Positions 52,657-64,000 of a stretch of 64,000 nucleotides of DNA are shown here, piece after piece. The notes beneath the pieces were generated by a model, which saw only the letters and a program-made list of their open reading frames with translations, searched no databases and had not been told where the DNA came from. Origin of the DNA: Burhinus oedicnemus (lineage: Eukaryota > Chordata > Aves > Charadriiformes > Burhinidae); the NCBI GenBank assembly GCA_008921705.1, contig VFFE01007100.1, positions 637,403 through 701,402 on the forward strand, given 5' to 3'. Made by a program: the position numbers and the translations under genes. Numbering within the stretch: the stretch's first letter is position 1; each line of letters starts with the position of its first letter.

Positions 52657-53943
52657 GTAAACAAACCTTTTGAACTAATTGTTACTTAAATGTTGCATTA
52701 TGTACTCATAACATCACAATGAGAGGTTATGAAAGTCTGAACCCTGAACAGCTGAAAATACAAACTCCCCATCTCTTACGAAGCGAACCAAATACTGGTG
52801 TAGCAGCACTAGTTACTTTGAATAGTGATAAAGCCTTGCGTAAAAAGTACATAGATGCTCCTTTTCTAAAAGAAATGGAAGGGCTAAAAGTAGATAAATA
52901 CATGAATTAGTTACAATACCAGTGGGAAGTGTTCAACAAAAGGGTTTTCCCCTTAAGTCAGTACGTGGGGGTGGGGAAACATTGTGTGGGGAACTAGAAA
53001 TGAGACGAGGTGCCTGTTATCGCAGCTCATGAATCCTATGAGAAGTTACGTTGGTTAGTCCTTCCTGAAAACATAGACATTACTCATTTTACAACTTCTG
53101 AAGATTGTGAGGATAGCCTCAAACAAGACGACTCTTCTTGGTGAATTATTTCATAGGGAAGTAGGGGTTTCCTGCTAGCTTCTTGACAGTTTATCTTTGT
53201 GTACTGGAGAGGTTGTTCCAAATAGTTTTTCCTTTGTTTGACTGAGGGGTGGGTGTAGACTCTTAGGGAAACAGGTCAAGTGAAAAGAATTAGCCTGGTG
53301 TTCTGAATTCCTGTGCTTCATCTCTTCAGTTCTGTAGCTCTATCTCAGAACTTAACAACCCCATTGTGTTTGCAACATTCTTAGCTGCTAAGGAGATAAG
53401 TGCTCTATAAGACTATAAATAAATATATCTGTATGCTTTTTTTCAAACCCAGAGCCTACAGATAAGTTCCCTCATTCAAATTCAAGGAGATATGTCTTGA
53501 ATGCTGTAGCACCTGGATCAGCATGCATTATTTTGTAGAAAGATTTTACATATCTGGGGAGCAGAGCTATCTGACATCTAGTTGACAGCTTTTAAAATAC
53601 TTTGCTTTATTTCTTGATATTCTTCTTATCTTACTGCTTTTATTGTCCCCCTAATAAGCATATTTTTGTCTAGTTCTGCTTTTTTAAGCTAATTCAATTT
53701 CCTGCCTGTATTTCTACTTGGGGCTTGAGGATCTTCAAAAGTAGACTTGATTGCCAGCTTTTATTTGGCAAATAGAAGACGCAGACCTTATATGGCAATA
53801 CCAATTTCTAAATACACATGCAAGAGTGCAGAAGACATTCCCTTTATGTTTTAAAGATACTCCTCACAACAACAAAAAGTTTTGTACTATTTTATGGTTG
53901 TATATCACAAAACTTTTTTTTTCCTTCTCTTCCCCCCCCCCAG
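52657..53943 (+). other. ZNF217: predicted 3'-UTR intron of ZNF217
   Basis: The donor is GTAAAC. The acceptor at 53,943 has one of the strongest pyrimidine tracts in the window (T run, then a C run of about ten, then CAG). The interval is AT-rich without coding potential. The prediction rests on splice-site strength only. Confidence 0.6.
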
Positions 53944-54405
53944 GTCTAAGGACACAAGTGCATGTTTTATGGAGTTATACCTGCAGTTCATCCCTTGAGG
54001 AAAAATGAATGGTGAAAGCTACTGAACTAAGCTGTGATTGTACTGTATATAAAAACACTACAGTTTTATGATACTGGTTCTGTTAACATTTTGTACCAAA
54101 TAGCCATAAAAGTAGTCTAAACAATTGGGTTATGAAGGTGTGTGGAGAATGTATATCTTGACATTGACTTTTGAGTATTTTTCATTAGAATTAATTGACC
54201 AAATATTAAGTAGGAATTATATTTTTACATACTTGAGCGCTGCTGAAGAGTTTCTCTTTGAAAGAATATATATTCATCGCACCTCAGGTAAACTGTAGAT
54301 GCTGAAGTTGAAATCCTGTTGGCTTAATGCTCCTTTTTCATAAAGTTGAAAGTTTCTCATCTGTTTTTTCTGTTGAACTATGTTAGTTTTTTTAAACAGC
54401 TTCCA

Positions 54406-54411
54406 AATAAA
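54406..54411 (+). terminator. candidate proximal poly(A) signal AATAAA
   Basis: The only canonical hexamer in the terminal exon, followed within about 35 bases by GTTTATAAATGTTGTG. Use would give a short 3' UTR lacking two of three Pumilio-type sites and the miR-200 match. Confidence 0.4.
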
Positions 54412-55608
54412 CTGTCTGAAAGTGTCCAGTTTATAAATGTTGTGAACATCAAAGCAACGGTGCTGACATTATGCTGATCTGCCTTGTGTATGTTAGGACC
54501 ATAATGTGTTGGAGCGATCTGTTTCCCTGGGGTTGTTTCCAGCATATTTTTAAATGCAAGGATGAGGCAATACTTGACATTTGGATTCCAGTGTGGCGTT
54601 CCTGAAATATGGTTGGATTCTTCTCTTGGCATTGGCTGCTGTTCTTCAGAGGAGCCTCTTAAACATCTCTACCAATATACAACGTTTTACAGCAGAAAAT
54701 ACCTAGGACTTGCATGAGAAACGATACTAATCTAAATGTTTCGAATGTTTAGTTTTGTACTAAACTCAATACAGTTACATTTAGAGGAAAACTACTTTGC
54801 ACCTTTGTCCAAACTGTAAAGTCACAAACAGACAGACTTGCAATATGAGTATGGGATCTACAGACTTCAAAAGGGATGTGGCTATGGTGTAGCCTGCTTG
54901 ACTGTGCTTGGAAGCTTCTTGATGTCGAGTTTTAGCATCTACTGGGTGTTTGAAATAAGTGAGAAATAACCTGTAAATGGGAGAATATCTCCTTTTTATT
55001 TTTTTTGTGAAGACAACAAGAGTTTTTTCTAATGCACATGCAGTTTAATTTTTGTAAAGGGAAGATGGCCAGTTACCAGCCAGTAAAGCAGAATTGTTGC
55101 ATATTTTGACTTGCATTCCTAGTTGCTTCTCATAAAGCCTGTAGTTAAGAGTTAATGTCTTCTGTACCTGGCTTTGACTTCCATATATTTTAGTAAAACA
55201 AAAAATGAAAAATTTTGCACTGTTCATTTTCCTCTCTTCCCTCATACAGCAAATGTAAAATAGCAAAACCTAGAAACTCTTGTTTTTTCATTATGCAACT
55301 TGAGATGTTCCAGTTTTATGTCTTAGTTCCTGTATATGGGACCTATTTTTAATGTCTCTGTAAACTGGCGATGTATTGAAGTGCTGTGTATCAGGAAATT
55401 GTACACTATTTACCTTTTTTCCTGTTCATAAGCTGAGCCATATGTACATAATCTAGATTTTTGTTTTCCTAGTTTTGCACTTTTATAGCCTATTTTTGAA
55501 GATGAATTCACTTGGAAAATGGTTAATCTATTTTTTTGCGTGATCTTTCAATGAGTCTTATAGAATGCATGCTGTAACTATCATCTGTGTACCTAACGGG
55601 ATTCTGTG

Positions 55609-55614
55609 ATTAAA
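55609..55614 (+). terminator. candidate poly(A) signal ATTAAA
   Basis: The most common variant hexamer, with upstream TGTA motifs and a downstream GGGCTGGTTTTT element within 25 bases. Confidence 0.45.
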
Positions 55615-55808
55615 TGTACAGGGCTGGTTTTTAAGATATTTCGGCAAACAGAGCTAAGACTTGTTTGTTTTTAATGTCCCTTCATGCTGGTACAGTTTCC
55701 CTCAAGGGTTTTTTTGGTAGGTATCTTAGGGTTGGAATGGAAAAATGGGCATGAAGACTCTTATTTCATGGCAACGCAGCCCTGTGCTTCAGAATACACT
55801 TTGCGCAT

Positions 55809-55816
55809 CAGTATTA
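55809..55816 (+). promoter_or_regulatory. miR-200b/c/429 seed match
   Basis: CAGTATTA is a full 8-mer match to the miR-200b/c/429 seed. ZNF217 has been reported as a miR-200c target in human breast cancer work (established knowledge, from memory), so the site may be a conserved control element. It applies only if the distal 3' end is used. Confidence 0.45.
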
Positions 55817-56041
55817 ACTATTGGGATACTACTGGTTTTGTATGTTTCTTTGGAAATAACAGTGCATATATAGTGGTACAAATTGTTGATTTTTTTTGTT
55901 TGTTTGTTTATGTATTTATTTCATTCCATTTTGTTTTGTTTTAATTGTTGAAACCGGAAGTTGTCAAGCAGTAGGCACACATTACTCATTTAATTTATGA
56001 TATATTTCACTTTAGTTGAGTATATTATTACATGCGGATGT

Positions 56042-56047
56042 AAATAT
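56042..56047 (+). terminator. candidate distal poly(A) signal AATATA
   Basis: A weaker variant hexamer with a GU-rich downstream element (GGTTTCTGTGTC). It overlaps the last Pumilio-type element. Confidence 0.35.
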
Positions 56048-56070
56048 AGACTTGGTGTTTTGCAAAACTG

Positions 56071-57999
56071 GTTTCTGTGTCTTGCTTTAAAAGCTTAAAA
56101 TGAGTTGCCTGGAATTTCTTATTCCCTTGATGGTTTGTCGTGCTCAGACTGCTGAGAGAGAGGGAGAAGGAGAACCTGCCAATAACCAAACCCAAATTCA
56201 TGCCCTGCTTGGTTCCTTATATGAAAATACTGAGTCACTTCCCAGAAAATCTGTCTGTGAGGCTGAGGAGGAAAACTCTTAAAATTATGAAGAAACCTTT
56301 TTTTTCCTCTTTCAGTTATTTTCCTTCAAGAAAGGAAATTGCGTTATCGTATGTGTTCTTTGTGGTATTAAAATTATGAGGGGAGCATGGATTTTTTTTG
56401 TTTGTTTGGTGGGTTTTTTTTTTTTGTGAGGCTTCAGAATTTGTATGGGCTTAAACTGTTTTTGGAACCAAATATGTTCTGAAAAATTTCTAGGTCTGAT
56501 ATGTTCTTTGAACTCGGCTGAGGTGTCGGACCTCACCAACACCTCTAACCATATCCCAAAACTAGATTATGAGCTTGGAGGGCAGCTAGAAAAGACTTGT
56601 CAAATGCAACTCATCCTCGAGAGAAAGGGAGCTCATCAGATGAGATCCCCAATACAAATCAACCGCATTTAAGGGCACTTAAATGTGCCCACAACCTCAC
56701 TGACATCACAGGTTAAGCTTTTGATTCCTGTGCTAGGCTGGCACTTGTTGCCTTGATGAGCTTTGTGTAGAAGTAGGTTAGACTAGTTTCTTGACTTCAG
56801 TAAAAGCAGTGCTGTTGGGGAGGATGAAAGTTTTGAAGTGGGAGCTTAAGAACAAAAGGAGGTGTGGGGATCTGTCACTTGCTCTGCGAATAGCAAGTTC
56901 TTACAGTGCCTTTGGTGCACAAATGAGAGGTCTTGAGTCTTGCTGCTGAAGGCATTCAGCTGGGCTTAGGGTGACATGAGTCAAATTTCTGTGTGGTGCT
57001 GAATGCCAATGTGGTCAGGGTACAAGAATAAGTGAGCTTTGCAAGTCATCTTTACTGTTGACCACGGCTTTCCTTTAGTGCCTCTTAGGAGTGCTCAGGG
57101 TCCTTCTTTTTGCCGTTAGTAGTTCCAGGTAAGCTACACAATAGATGTGTATTCCAGTAACTTAAGGTATCGGATGCCTACGTTGCCATACCAATTTGTG
57201 AGATACGCAAGCTGTCGAATTAAAAGTCAAATTAAAAAGCAAATCTCACTAACTGACTTGAGAGGGAGGTGTTAAAGATACAGAACCAGTACAAGGATCT
57301 TCAACGGAAGTTTGAAAAGTCTTTTTGGCTTTAAGTCTCTTGCATCTTCTAACAGTGTGGGATTTTGGAGGCGGGGTTTTTTTCAGTGGTACCATGTCTG
57401 TTTTCTCATATAGCTGGTTTCTCAGTTGTGAGCTACACTAATACTGCCAAAACTCCCCCCACCCCCCATTCCTTCGAGATAACTTATTCCCAGCCTCAGT
57501 TGGGGTAATTGAAAGGTTGACACTGTCTATGGGGGAAAGGCCAAACCCAGTAATAAGTGGAGCCAGTGAGTAAAGCTAGGGTGGCTTTTCACTGTTGGTG
57601 TTAACAAAGCTGCTCTAGTTGTGGGGTTGATGAGATGTGCTCCTGGATCCGTGGTCTGCTGTGGTTTCTACCCACCTTGTGCCAGTGAAGTCCTGTGGCA
57701 ACCACCGCAGAGTGCTAGGTCCTGTTTGTGGCCTCCAAGCAGAGTATCAGAGGACTTCAGGCACTGCCTGAAACGCTGGAAGGCAAAACTACAACACAGC
57801 GTTTCTCTACAGTGACGCTAACTGTTCAGATCAGCATCATAAACATTTGTTTGAGGGATCTTCCTGTGCTTTTAATGAATTACCCGTTAAGAGACATAGT
57901 CAGGCTACTGTATGTCTTGAAATTACGAAGAAGCAACACTTATTTTCTCATATGAGGAAGATCTAATATTAAATCACAAAACAGTTTCTTCTTCCCCTT
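56071..57999. other. downstream intergenic DNA, no gene seen
   Basis: AT-rich DNA, with an inverted repeat GAGGTGT/ACACCTC at 56,520-56,545. Reading frames are short and unrecognised. Confidence 0.55.
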
Positions 58000-58400
58000 T
58001 GTGAAAGAGGAAAATATGCAAGTGCGTTACTGAGCGGATTTCTCTGTTCATTTGCACACACTTAAAAGTGCATTTAATTAGGATTAGCAAGTCTCTAAAT
58101 TGCAGATGGTTCTCAGGGGAAAAAATAGTTATGAGTGCATTCATGACATTAAAATCAGTACATTTAATTCAATTTCATCTTAATATTAATTTATAACATC
58201 TGAAGTAGTAGTTCCTACAGAAGATACTCCTATGATTTAGGATTACTGGGGAAAATGAGATCTAGCGTTTCCAAACATGCTACAGCATGATTGCCATGTG
58301 TAATTATGCAGATTGAGTAACTACATGCTAATTACAAGAGAGCCCATTTTGACATGTATTGTTATCTGTAACAGGGGTCAGTTCTATGATGGGCAGTTTT
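58000..58400. promoter_or_regulatory. candidate conserved noncoding element
   Basis: About 400 bp of repeat-free, AT-rich sequence dense in homeodomain cores (TTTAATTAGGATTAG, CATTTAATTCAATTTC, TAATATTAATT, GTGTAATTATGC, GCTAATTACAAG). This composition is typical of developmental enhancers in gene deserts. Conservation cannot be assessed from one sequence. Confidence 0.35.
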
Positions 58401-59589
58401 ATTTAGTTTGGAGTTCATTATGGATAGATACTGAGTCCAGTATTGGGCCCTATGTGGAATCTTGCAAAAATCGGTAGCTATTAGCAGCCGTTGGTGTATG
58501 ACTCCAGAGGCGGCAGGCTGCTGGGGCGAGCGTGGTGTTACAAGAAATTCTCTTTAACGCTTTTCAGACTGCCATGGTGGCCTCTGTTCTGACCACAGAT
58601 CTGTAGGTATGCCATCTCTTTCTTTATGGAGTTAAATGTAAAGGTGCGGTGTCTTCCCAGATCACCGGTTCTTAATTTTATTACTGGCTCTAACTGAATC
58701 GAGCCTGATCTGCTTAGGGCAGATACAGCAGCTTTATATTCCTTCTCTATCTGTTTGTACGAAAGCATACAAAGTACCATACTCAGCTCTGGACCAAGCT
58801 GGATCTTTTTGCAGGATAACGAAGCTTGGAACTGGGGAACTCTGGATTTTGGTAATACCGCTCCCTCTTCAGCAGTTTCCTCCCTTTGTTTCCCCTGAGG
58901 TTATCCCTGGCTCCCTACATGCAGAATATCATCACTGTCGGCTTCCAGGCTGAGCTGGGCTCTGCAGCCTCCAGGAGTCCGTCGCTTCTGTTGTTTAGGA
59001 CTTCACAAATGCCTCTCCGCTTCTGTAAGAGAGGGAAAGGCCGTTACCTCCACCCTGCCGGTGGAGCGCTCCTCAAAAGAGTCATCGCTGCTCTGCTTGC
59101 TCTTACTAACGCTGGAAGCTCTAGGGTGGCTCTCGGCAGCATTGCGATCAAGAGATGTTGCGGAAAAGGCATCACAGCATCGCGTGTCCTCCTCCTAGCG
59201 AGAGCTTGGAGTGTGTTTGGGCATTAGATGGCAGTGTTAGCAAACAAGAGCCGCCTGGAGCAAGCGAAAGGAAGAGGTGAGCCGCCAGGAGACAGAGCAG
59301 CTCGCTGGGCGAAGGTGCTACATATCTTAAGGCCAAGTTTACTTTAGATTCCTAAATTAATTAGCAATTGCGTAGCATAAAGTAGATAAAAATAAAGCAA
59401 ACACAGAGCTGTCCCAGAGTGGACCATACATGCAGAAAGATGTTGACCTGTTTAAATAATCTGTGTAGCAGAAATCACAGTATAACCAGAAAACTTCACC
59501 GACAAGTGAGAAGAGCCAAAGGAAAGCTGTAGATACAGAAACGTTATCTCCAATTTTCTCTTCTCACCCTATCACTATTTATTGAAATG
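58401..59589. other. intergenic DNA, no gene seen
   Basis: Mixed composition with a GC-richer part at about 58,880-59,300. The 113-codon frame there has no recognisable domain. A CTCF-like match lies at 59,221. Confidence 0.5.
59221..59234 (+). promoter_or_regulatory. CTCF-like core match
   Basis: GCATTAGATGGCAG agrees with CCASYAGRKGGCRS at most positions, including the AGRTGGCAG half. It lies about 3.2 kb beyond the ZNF217 3' end. Motif evidence only. Confidence 0.3.
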
Positions 59590-59960
59590 TGTTGCTACAG
59601 AGCAGATTCAGTGTGCAGTTTAGCTGCTGGCTACCATTATTTTTGACTGCTCAAGATTTTGTGATTAATTAAATGATGCATTTTGTGGTACACGTCACTG
59701 TGAGACAGACATTTCTCTGCATGAAGCTTAGGTACAAAACTATTTGCATGAGTAAATCTGGTTTAATAAATAATTATGGAACACTTTGGCATTTAAAACT
59801 CATTTTACACATATAAAATGTTTTCATTAATCCTCTCTGAAAGTCATGACCTAATTACTCATTTTTCGTCTTGTTGAATAATTACTTGCAAAGAACCTTT
59901 CTGCGATTTCATCTCTCCATCTTTGGCGCAGTTTATTGGAACAAGCGGTAAAGAGTGAAC
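59590..59960. promoter_or_regulatory. candidate conserved noncoding element
   Basis: A repeat-free block with TGTGATTAATTAAATG, an octamer ATTTGCAT, AATAATTATGG, a CCTAATTACTCA segment and GAATAATTACTTGC. Octamer plus TAATTA clustering is typical of neural or mesodermal developmental enhancers. Inference from motif texture only. Confidence 0.35.
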
Positions 59961-62099
59961 TGGAGGAGCCTGCGTTACCTGTGCGAGCCGAGGAAACAAC
60001 AGACTTGGTTTTTTCTGGTAATTCTGGAAAATCAGGAAATAGTTTTCACTTAAGGCAAAAAATGCTCCCTCTTATCAAATAAAAAAAAAGTTCACATTTT
60101 GTCATGAAGTATTTTATTCCACTTTAGGGTACTTCTGAATTTTTAGTATATATATATGTCTGTTCTCAAAGATCTAATTAAACATTGCTAAATAAAGTAA
60201 TTCTGAGCAAACCAAATGCAATTTTAATGTCAAAGTTGAGCACATATAGTTCGGGAAAAGAGCAGAACAACTGAGTGAAATTATAATTAATTCCAAAATA
60301 GTTTTTCACCAAAATGGCATTTTTTTTCTTCCTGTGTTCTTCCAGCTTCCTCTCCCCAAAACCTCCAGAAACTCCCCAGCTTTCCAGCCAGCAGGCCAAG
60401 GTATTTCCTACATCTGCTTACAGGTTTCCAGTCACAGTTAAACGAGGAGAAATGGCTCTGCGCTTCCGTTACCTTTATTGTCCAGGTGACCTATTTTCCA
60501 GGCTCCATTTTTTGGTAAACTTTAGTGCAAGTAACACCTTAACGGAAGCACCTTCCCAATGTTAGTGTCGCGCGTTCGCTCTCTGCAGTCCACAAAGTCG
60601 GCTCAGGATGAGATCTGGCACTTTGTAATTCCTGTTTCTTTTTGCTTTACCTTCGGCGTTGTGTTTGGGTTCGTACGGCTTGTCTCCCTCCCTCTGCTTG
60701 AGGTGAAAAGGTAATCGAACTCAACATTTCTATTCAAATTGGGTCTTGTAAAAGTCTCTTTTTAGCAGAACCTAAATCTGGGCCTTTGACATTTTGACAG
60801 ACTCTGTTTTCAGGTTGAAAAATTTCTTTCCCGATAAGAATTTTCGTTGTTTTCCTGTTTGACTCCAAAAGCCTGAGCTGATCATCTTTAAAGCATTAAC
60901 ACAATTGCTTACAGATGGACTTTTTATATAAAAAAGTGATTTCCCCCTTCTCTAGCCTAGCATTATTGCTGTTTTCCTAAGCTCAGGGGCTTCTCATTTT
61001 GCTAATTTAACCTGAGTGCATTCTGGGCTGCAGCTATCCAGAGCTATTGATATTTCGTTAGTTACTTCGGAAAAACAAGCCAACAAAATTCTCCAACACT
61101 TGTAATGCTGTTCAGTTCTTGTCAACTAAGCGGGAATACTTGACTGTCCTGCTACAATACATTTTTTGGATTTGGTTTTGGTTCTGGCTTTTTGGGCTTT
61201 TTGCTTGTCGATGATTTTTGGCACTGGAATTATAGAGCCCTGGTCTTGGGACATCTTAATCACACCTGAATTGCACCACGCCACTGACCCGCGCACACTG
61301 AAAGCCAGATTCAGTGAATTTAGTTGTGAAGGCCTTAAAAATAAAGATCAGTGATAGTCTGCCAGCAAAAAGAACTTGTTGGTGGAGAGCCAGCTCTGGT
61401 AACTGAGGAACTGGAGCTATACTCGCATCATTATGAATTAAAGTTGAGTATTAATGTAAAACTAGCATCCATTTTTTAAAAAAAAGAAACTTCATATTTA
61501 AGGTATATTTCTCTGGGCACTTTTTCTTTTACGTAATTTAATGTTTCCTTTGCAGTAGCACCTGAAATGTCCCACGTGTCTGGTCACTGTAGGACCAGCC
61601 CGTAGGCCGGAGTCTCTCCAGCAGTTCAAAGGCGGCGTTCATCGCCACATCTGTGCAGAGTCCCTAAATACCTTACATCCATAAGAGCACTATTTCACCA
61701 GCAAAAGTCTGTCTTTTCTGTATTAAAAATGTTGTAAATACCTTTCAAGTGACACTACCATTGCAATACATGTTTCCAGTGTGTAGGCAGTCTTTGTTTC
61801 CCAAATGCCCTCGTTAACGCCAAGGTTTATCTGATCATCTCTGCAAGAAGCCGCCTTCTCCCTCAGTAGGGCCCTTTAGACATGTGATGCGCTTAATATT
61901 TTAGGGACTCAGGTGTATTTTGCAGGACAACCAGAGGAGGCATCAAAGGGCTTTGCCTGGATTACTGTCTGGGCTGCAGAAAACTCTGCCAAAGTCCTAA
62001 ATTTTACAAAATGGAGTGGTCTGGACCTTGCTCCACAAGACTGCGGAGGTCTGCTGTGCTGAGGAAAAATAAGGCGGTATTTGAACTGTGTTTCCCCAA
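59961..62099. other. intergenic DNA, no gene seen
   Basis: AT-rich sequence with a short TA repeat at 60,147-60,157 and small unrecognised reading frames. Confidence 0.55.
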
Positions 62100-63350
62100 G
62101 GCACAGCTTGGTTAAGGACGCCTTTAGGGCCCGCGGCTGGTGTCTCGGGTACCACGCAGCCCCGGAGCAGTGGGGAGCTGGGTACCCACCGAGGGCTCTC
62201 TCCCCCTCTTGTGCCTCCTTACCTACCACGGTGCCCTCCCACTGCCCGAATCCCATATGAGCACATCCCTTTTCCTCCTTACTCGTCAATGGTGCCACGT
62301 GAGCTGCTGAGCACCAAAACCAGAGCGCGTGAGCAGACATCACTCCAGGAGGGTGCTGGTCAGTCCTCACGGACGTGTAGCCTAAATCTGGCAGACTTTT
62401 GGTGTGGCTGGTTAATTCTACCTGCCGTGATAAAAGCCTGGCCCTGTGCACGACTGCCAACACCAGCTCGCTCCCGCTCCCCGTGTGCACTGGTGGATGG
62501 AGGAGGAGAGGATCCCCCAGCTCCTTGCCCTGGGTGGGGTAAGCGTCGGCAGCCGGGGTGTCTGTGTGTGCTGTGTCCCGGGAGGGTCCCCATCATCATC
62601 CTCAGGGCCTCGACTCCTTTCTGTGAACAAGGAAACACCTTCCCAGTAGTGCGGAGCAACTTGATACAACCTGAGCTTTTACACTCTTGTTTTGGATTGT
62701 TTTTCTCATGATCCCTGTTGCTTCTCTTTCCATGAAGACTGTTTCCTTTGCAGCCTTTCCTGTCCTCAGACTGAGGTCTGGAGCCCAGTTAAAAGCTCAG
62801 TTTGCTCTGGAATTGCCTCTGAGCTGGGACTGAGGAGTCGGCGTGAGCCGGGAACAGATGCTGAGGGTGTGTAGGGTTGCCTCATGTTCCTCTAAACTTT
62901 TGTTTTGCCGACCATAAATCTTCCTAATAAACTGCCCTGAGTGACACAAGCCTCTCCAGGCGCTGTGCCGGGTGAGGCGTGCTCGGCAGCCGTGCCCCAG
63001 CCCGACTCAGAAACGCGGGGAATCGGCCGCATGCAGACTCCCGGGAAAGCTCAGCCCATGCCCGGTGCTAGCAATGGCCCCGCACCGAGGTGTCCCCGGC
63101 CCGGGTACCCCCTCGCCCATGGTGGGGATCAGGGCGGTGATTGGGGCTGGCTGTGAAGGGCAGCCGGTTTGGGTGGCACTTTTGTGCTTTTACATTTCCG
63201 GGCAAACCGTGGGTCCTTCCCGTTCTGTGGCGTCTCAGGAAGGTGAGTCAGATAATCCCACTTCTGGCGTGGCAAACCCCAGCCCCTGCTCCCAGGCTCT
63301 CCCGCCTCCCACAGGCTCGGTGATGTCCCACCTGAAGTCCTTTGGACCGT
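62100..63350. other. GC-richer intergenic block, no gene seen
   Basis: GC content rises and stop codons become rare on both strands, producing overlapping frames of up to 207 codons. None contains a recognisable domain, and the two longest lie opposite each other. No convincing exon structure is seen. Confidence 0.45.
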
Positions 63351-64000
63351 GACCTTGGTGCCCTTCTGGAGCTAATCGATGTCTCCTTAGTACCCGGACC
63401 TCACTGTCAGACCAGCTATTTAAATTGTAGAACATACAGCAAAGGTAGAAGGTAGACAGAATTAAATTTATTCCTGAATTGTTGAATAATGTAATGTTCG
63501 TGTTGTACATAAAAGAATCACAAACGACCCAGCCTGATTTTCCTACGAAAACATTTAACTTTTATTAAATCAAGACAGTTTTAAGAAGCAGCAAAAAATG
63601 AAAGCAAAACCAACAATTGAACCAGCCTTCAAAGTTGCCCTGTAGCCAAAACATCCATCTGAGAAGCTGAAGGGTTGATTTTATTTGTTTGTTTGTTCTT
63701 CTGTTGGAGTGTATCACCAATAATTAAAAAAAAAAAGAGAGAGAGAGATGCAAGTTCAAACCCTTGGAATAAATTCGAGCAGTCTCTTAAGCCCGCTGAG
63801 AGCTGCCTACAGCTGGTTTGGCAGTCTCCACCAAGACGGGAACGCCGCAGCATGGGTAGGCGCTTGATCCGGCCCAGCCCCGATCCTGCCCAGCCCGGCT
63901 GGACCCGGGGCTCTGGGATAGTTGGGACGTGGCTCCTTGCGGACCACGGTCCTGGCCCTGCAGCTTACAGGGAGGCGTGGGCTGGCAGTGGTGGGCAAGG
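63351..64000. other. intergenic DNA to the window end, no gene seen
   Basis: AT-rich to about 63,780 with an A-run plus (GA)n tract at 63,727-63,748, then GC-richer sequence to the end. The window may stop just inside another GC-rich element. Confidence 0.5.

Larger units (their letters stand above)
53944..56070 (+). other. ZNF217: ZNF217 terminal exon (3' UTR; end approximate)
   Basis: About 2.1 kb of AU-rich sequence. Three Pumilio-type elements are present: TGTATATA (54,044), TGTACATA (55,443) and TGTAAATA (56,039). A miR-200-family seed match, CAGTATTA, lies at 55,809. Candidate poly(A) signals are AATAAA (54,406-54,411), ATTAAA (55,609-55,614, followed by GGGCTGGTTTTT) and AATATA (56,042-56,047, followed by GGTTTCTGTGTCTTGC). 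The distal end is preferred because regulatory motifs continue beyond 55,614. Confidence 0.6.

Noticed and set aside
58770..58820. Possible CR1 LINE fragment ('catactcagctctggacca')
   Set aside because: The similarity to CR1 internal sequence is too short, and no other CR1 hallmark (including the 3'-end short tandem repeat) is nearby.
61909..62711. 193- and 207-codon frames on opposite strands
   Set aside because: They overlap in a GC-richer block and have low-complexity composition with no recognisable family. There is no exon or promoter support.
62940..63350. Exon of a downstream gene
   Set aside because: Open frames exist on both strands, but no splice-site pair with matching phase and no recognisable protein segment was found.

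Overview
This window is eukaryotic chromosomal DNA from a non-mammalian amniote, most likely a bird. The reasons are a vertebrate exon/intron architecture, one CpG-island promoter, many ancient decayed repeats (MIR/CORE-SINE-like fragments), and no sign of the Alu, L1 or B-type repeats that crowd mammalian DNA. I could not place the species. The window holds one recognisable protein-coding gene, an ortholog of ZNF217, a Kruppel-type C2H2 zinc-finger transcriptional repressor. It runs left to right across about 28.5 kb, and the rest is intergenic.

Layout. Positions 1 to about 26,800 are upstream intergenic DNA with no supportable exon. They carry scattered ancient repeats, a 20-bp minisatellite in a GC-richer patch (12.7-13.3 kb), homopolymer tracts and a few inverted repeats. 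Positions about 26,830-28,100 are the CpG-island promoter and leader exon of ZNF217. They contain an E2F-type site, two YY1-type sites, a perfect DR1 nuclear-receptor element, an inverted-repeat cluster, three evenly spaced GGGCGTGG boxes and a strong splice donor at 27,697/27,698; a 20-N assembly gap lies just downstream (28,098-28,117). Intron 1 spans 14.5 kb. The coding exons are 42,227-44,000 (CDS from the ATG at 42,602), 46,197-46,322, 47,193-48,776 and 52,528-52,656 (stop at 52,635-52,637). A 3'-UTR intron is predicted before a terminal exon from 53,944 to about 56,070. All coding splice junctions are phase 1. The assembled CDS is 3,219 nt, 1,072 codons plus stop, close to the roughly 1,048 residues of the human protein.

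The protein has seven classical C2H2 fingers, one late divergent finger, and two motifs typical of CtBP-corepressor binding (PLNLS and RRTG). It is therefore expected to act in the nucleus as a DNA-binding repressor recruiting CtBP/LSD1/CoREST-type complexes. The leader appears to hold four upstream ORFs, and the 3' UTR has three Pumilio-type elements and a miR-200-family seed match, which suggests strong post-transcriptional control. Positions 56,070-64,000 are downstream intergenic DNA with AT-rich, homeodomain-motif-rich blocks that look like conserved enhancers and a GC-richer end (62-64 kb).

I found no previously undescribed multi-gene system, no CRISPR array, and no viral or toxin gene. 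The most interesting observations concern ZNF217 regulation and several exact palindromes. Conservation, expression and database matches could not be tested here.
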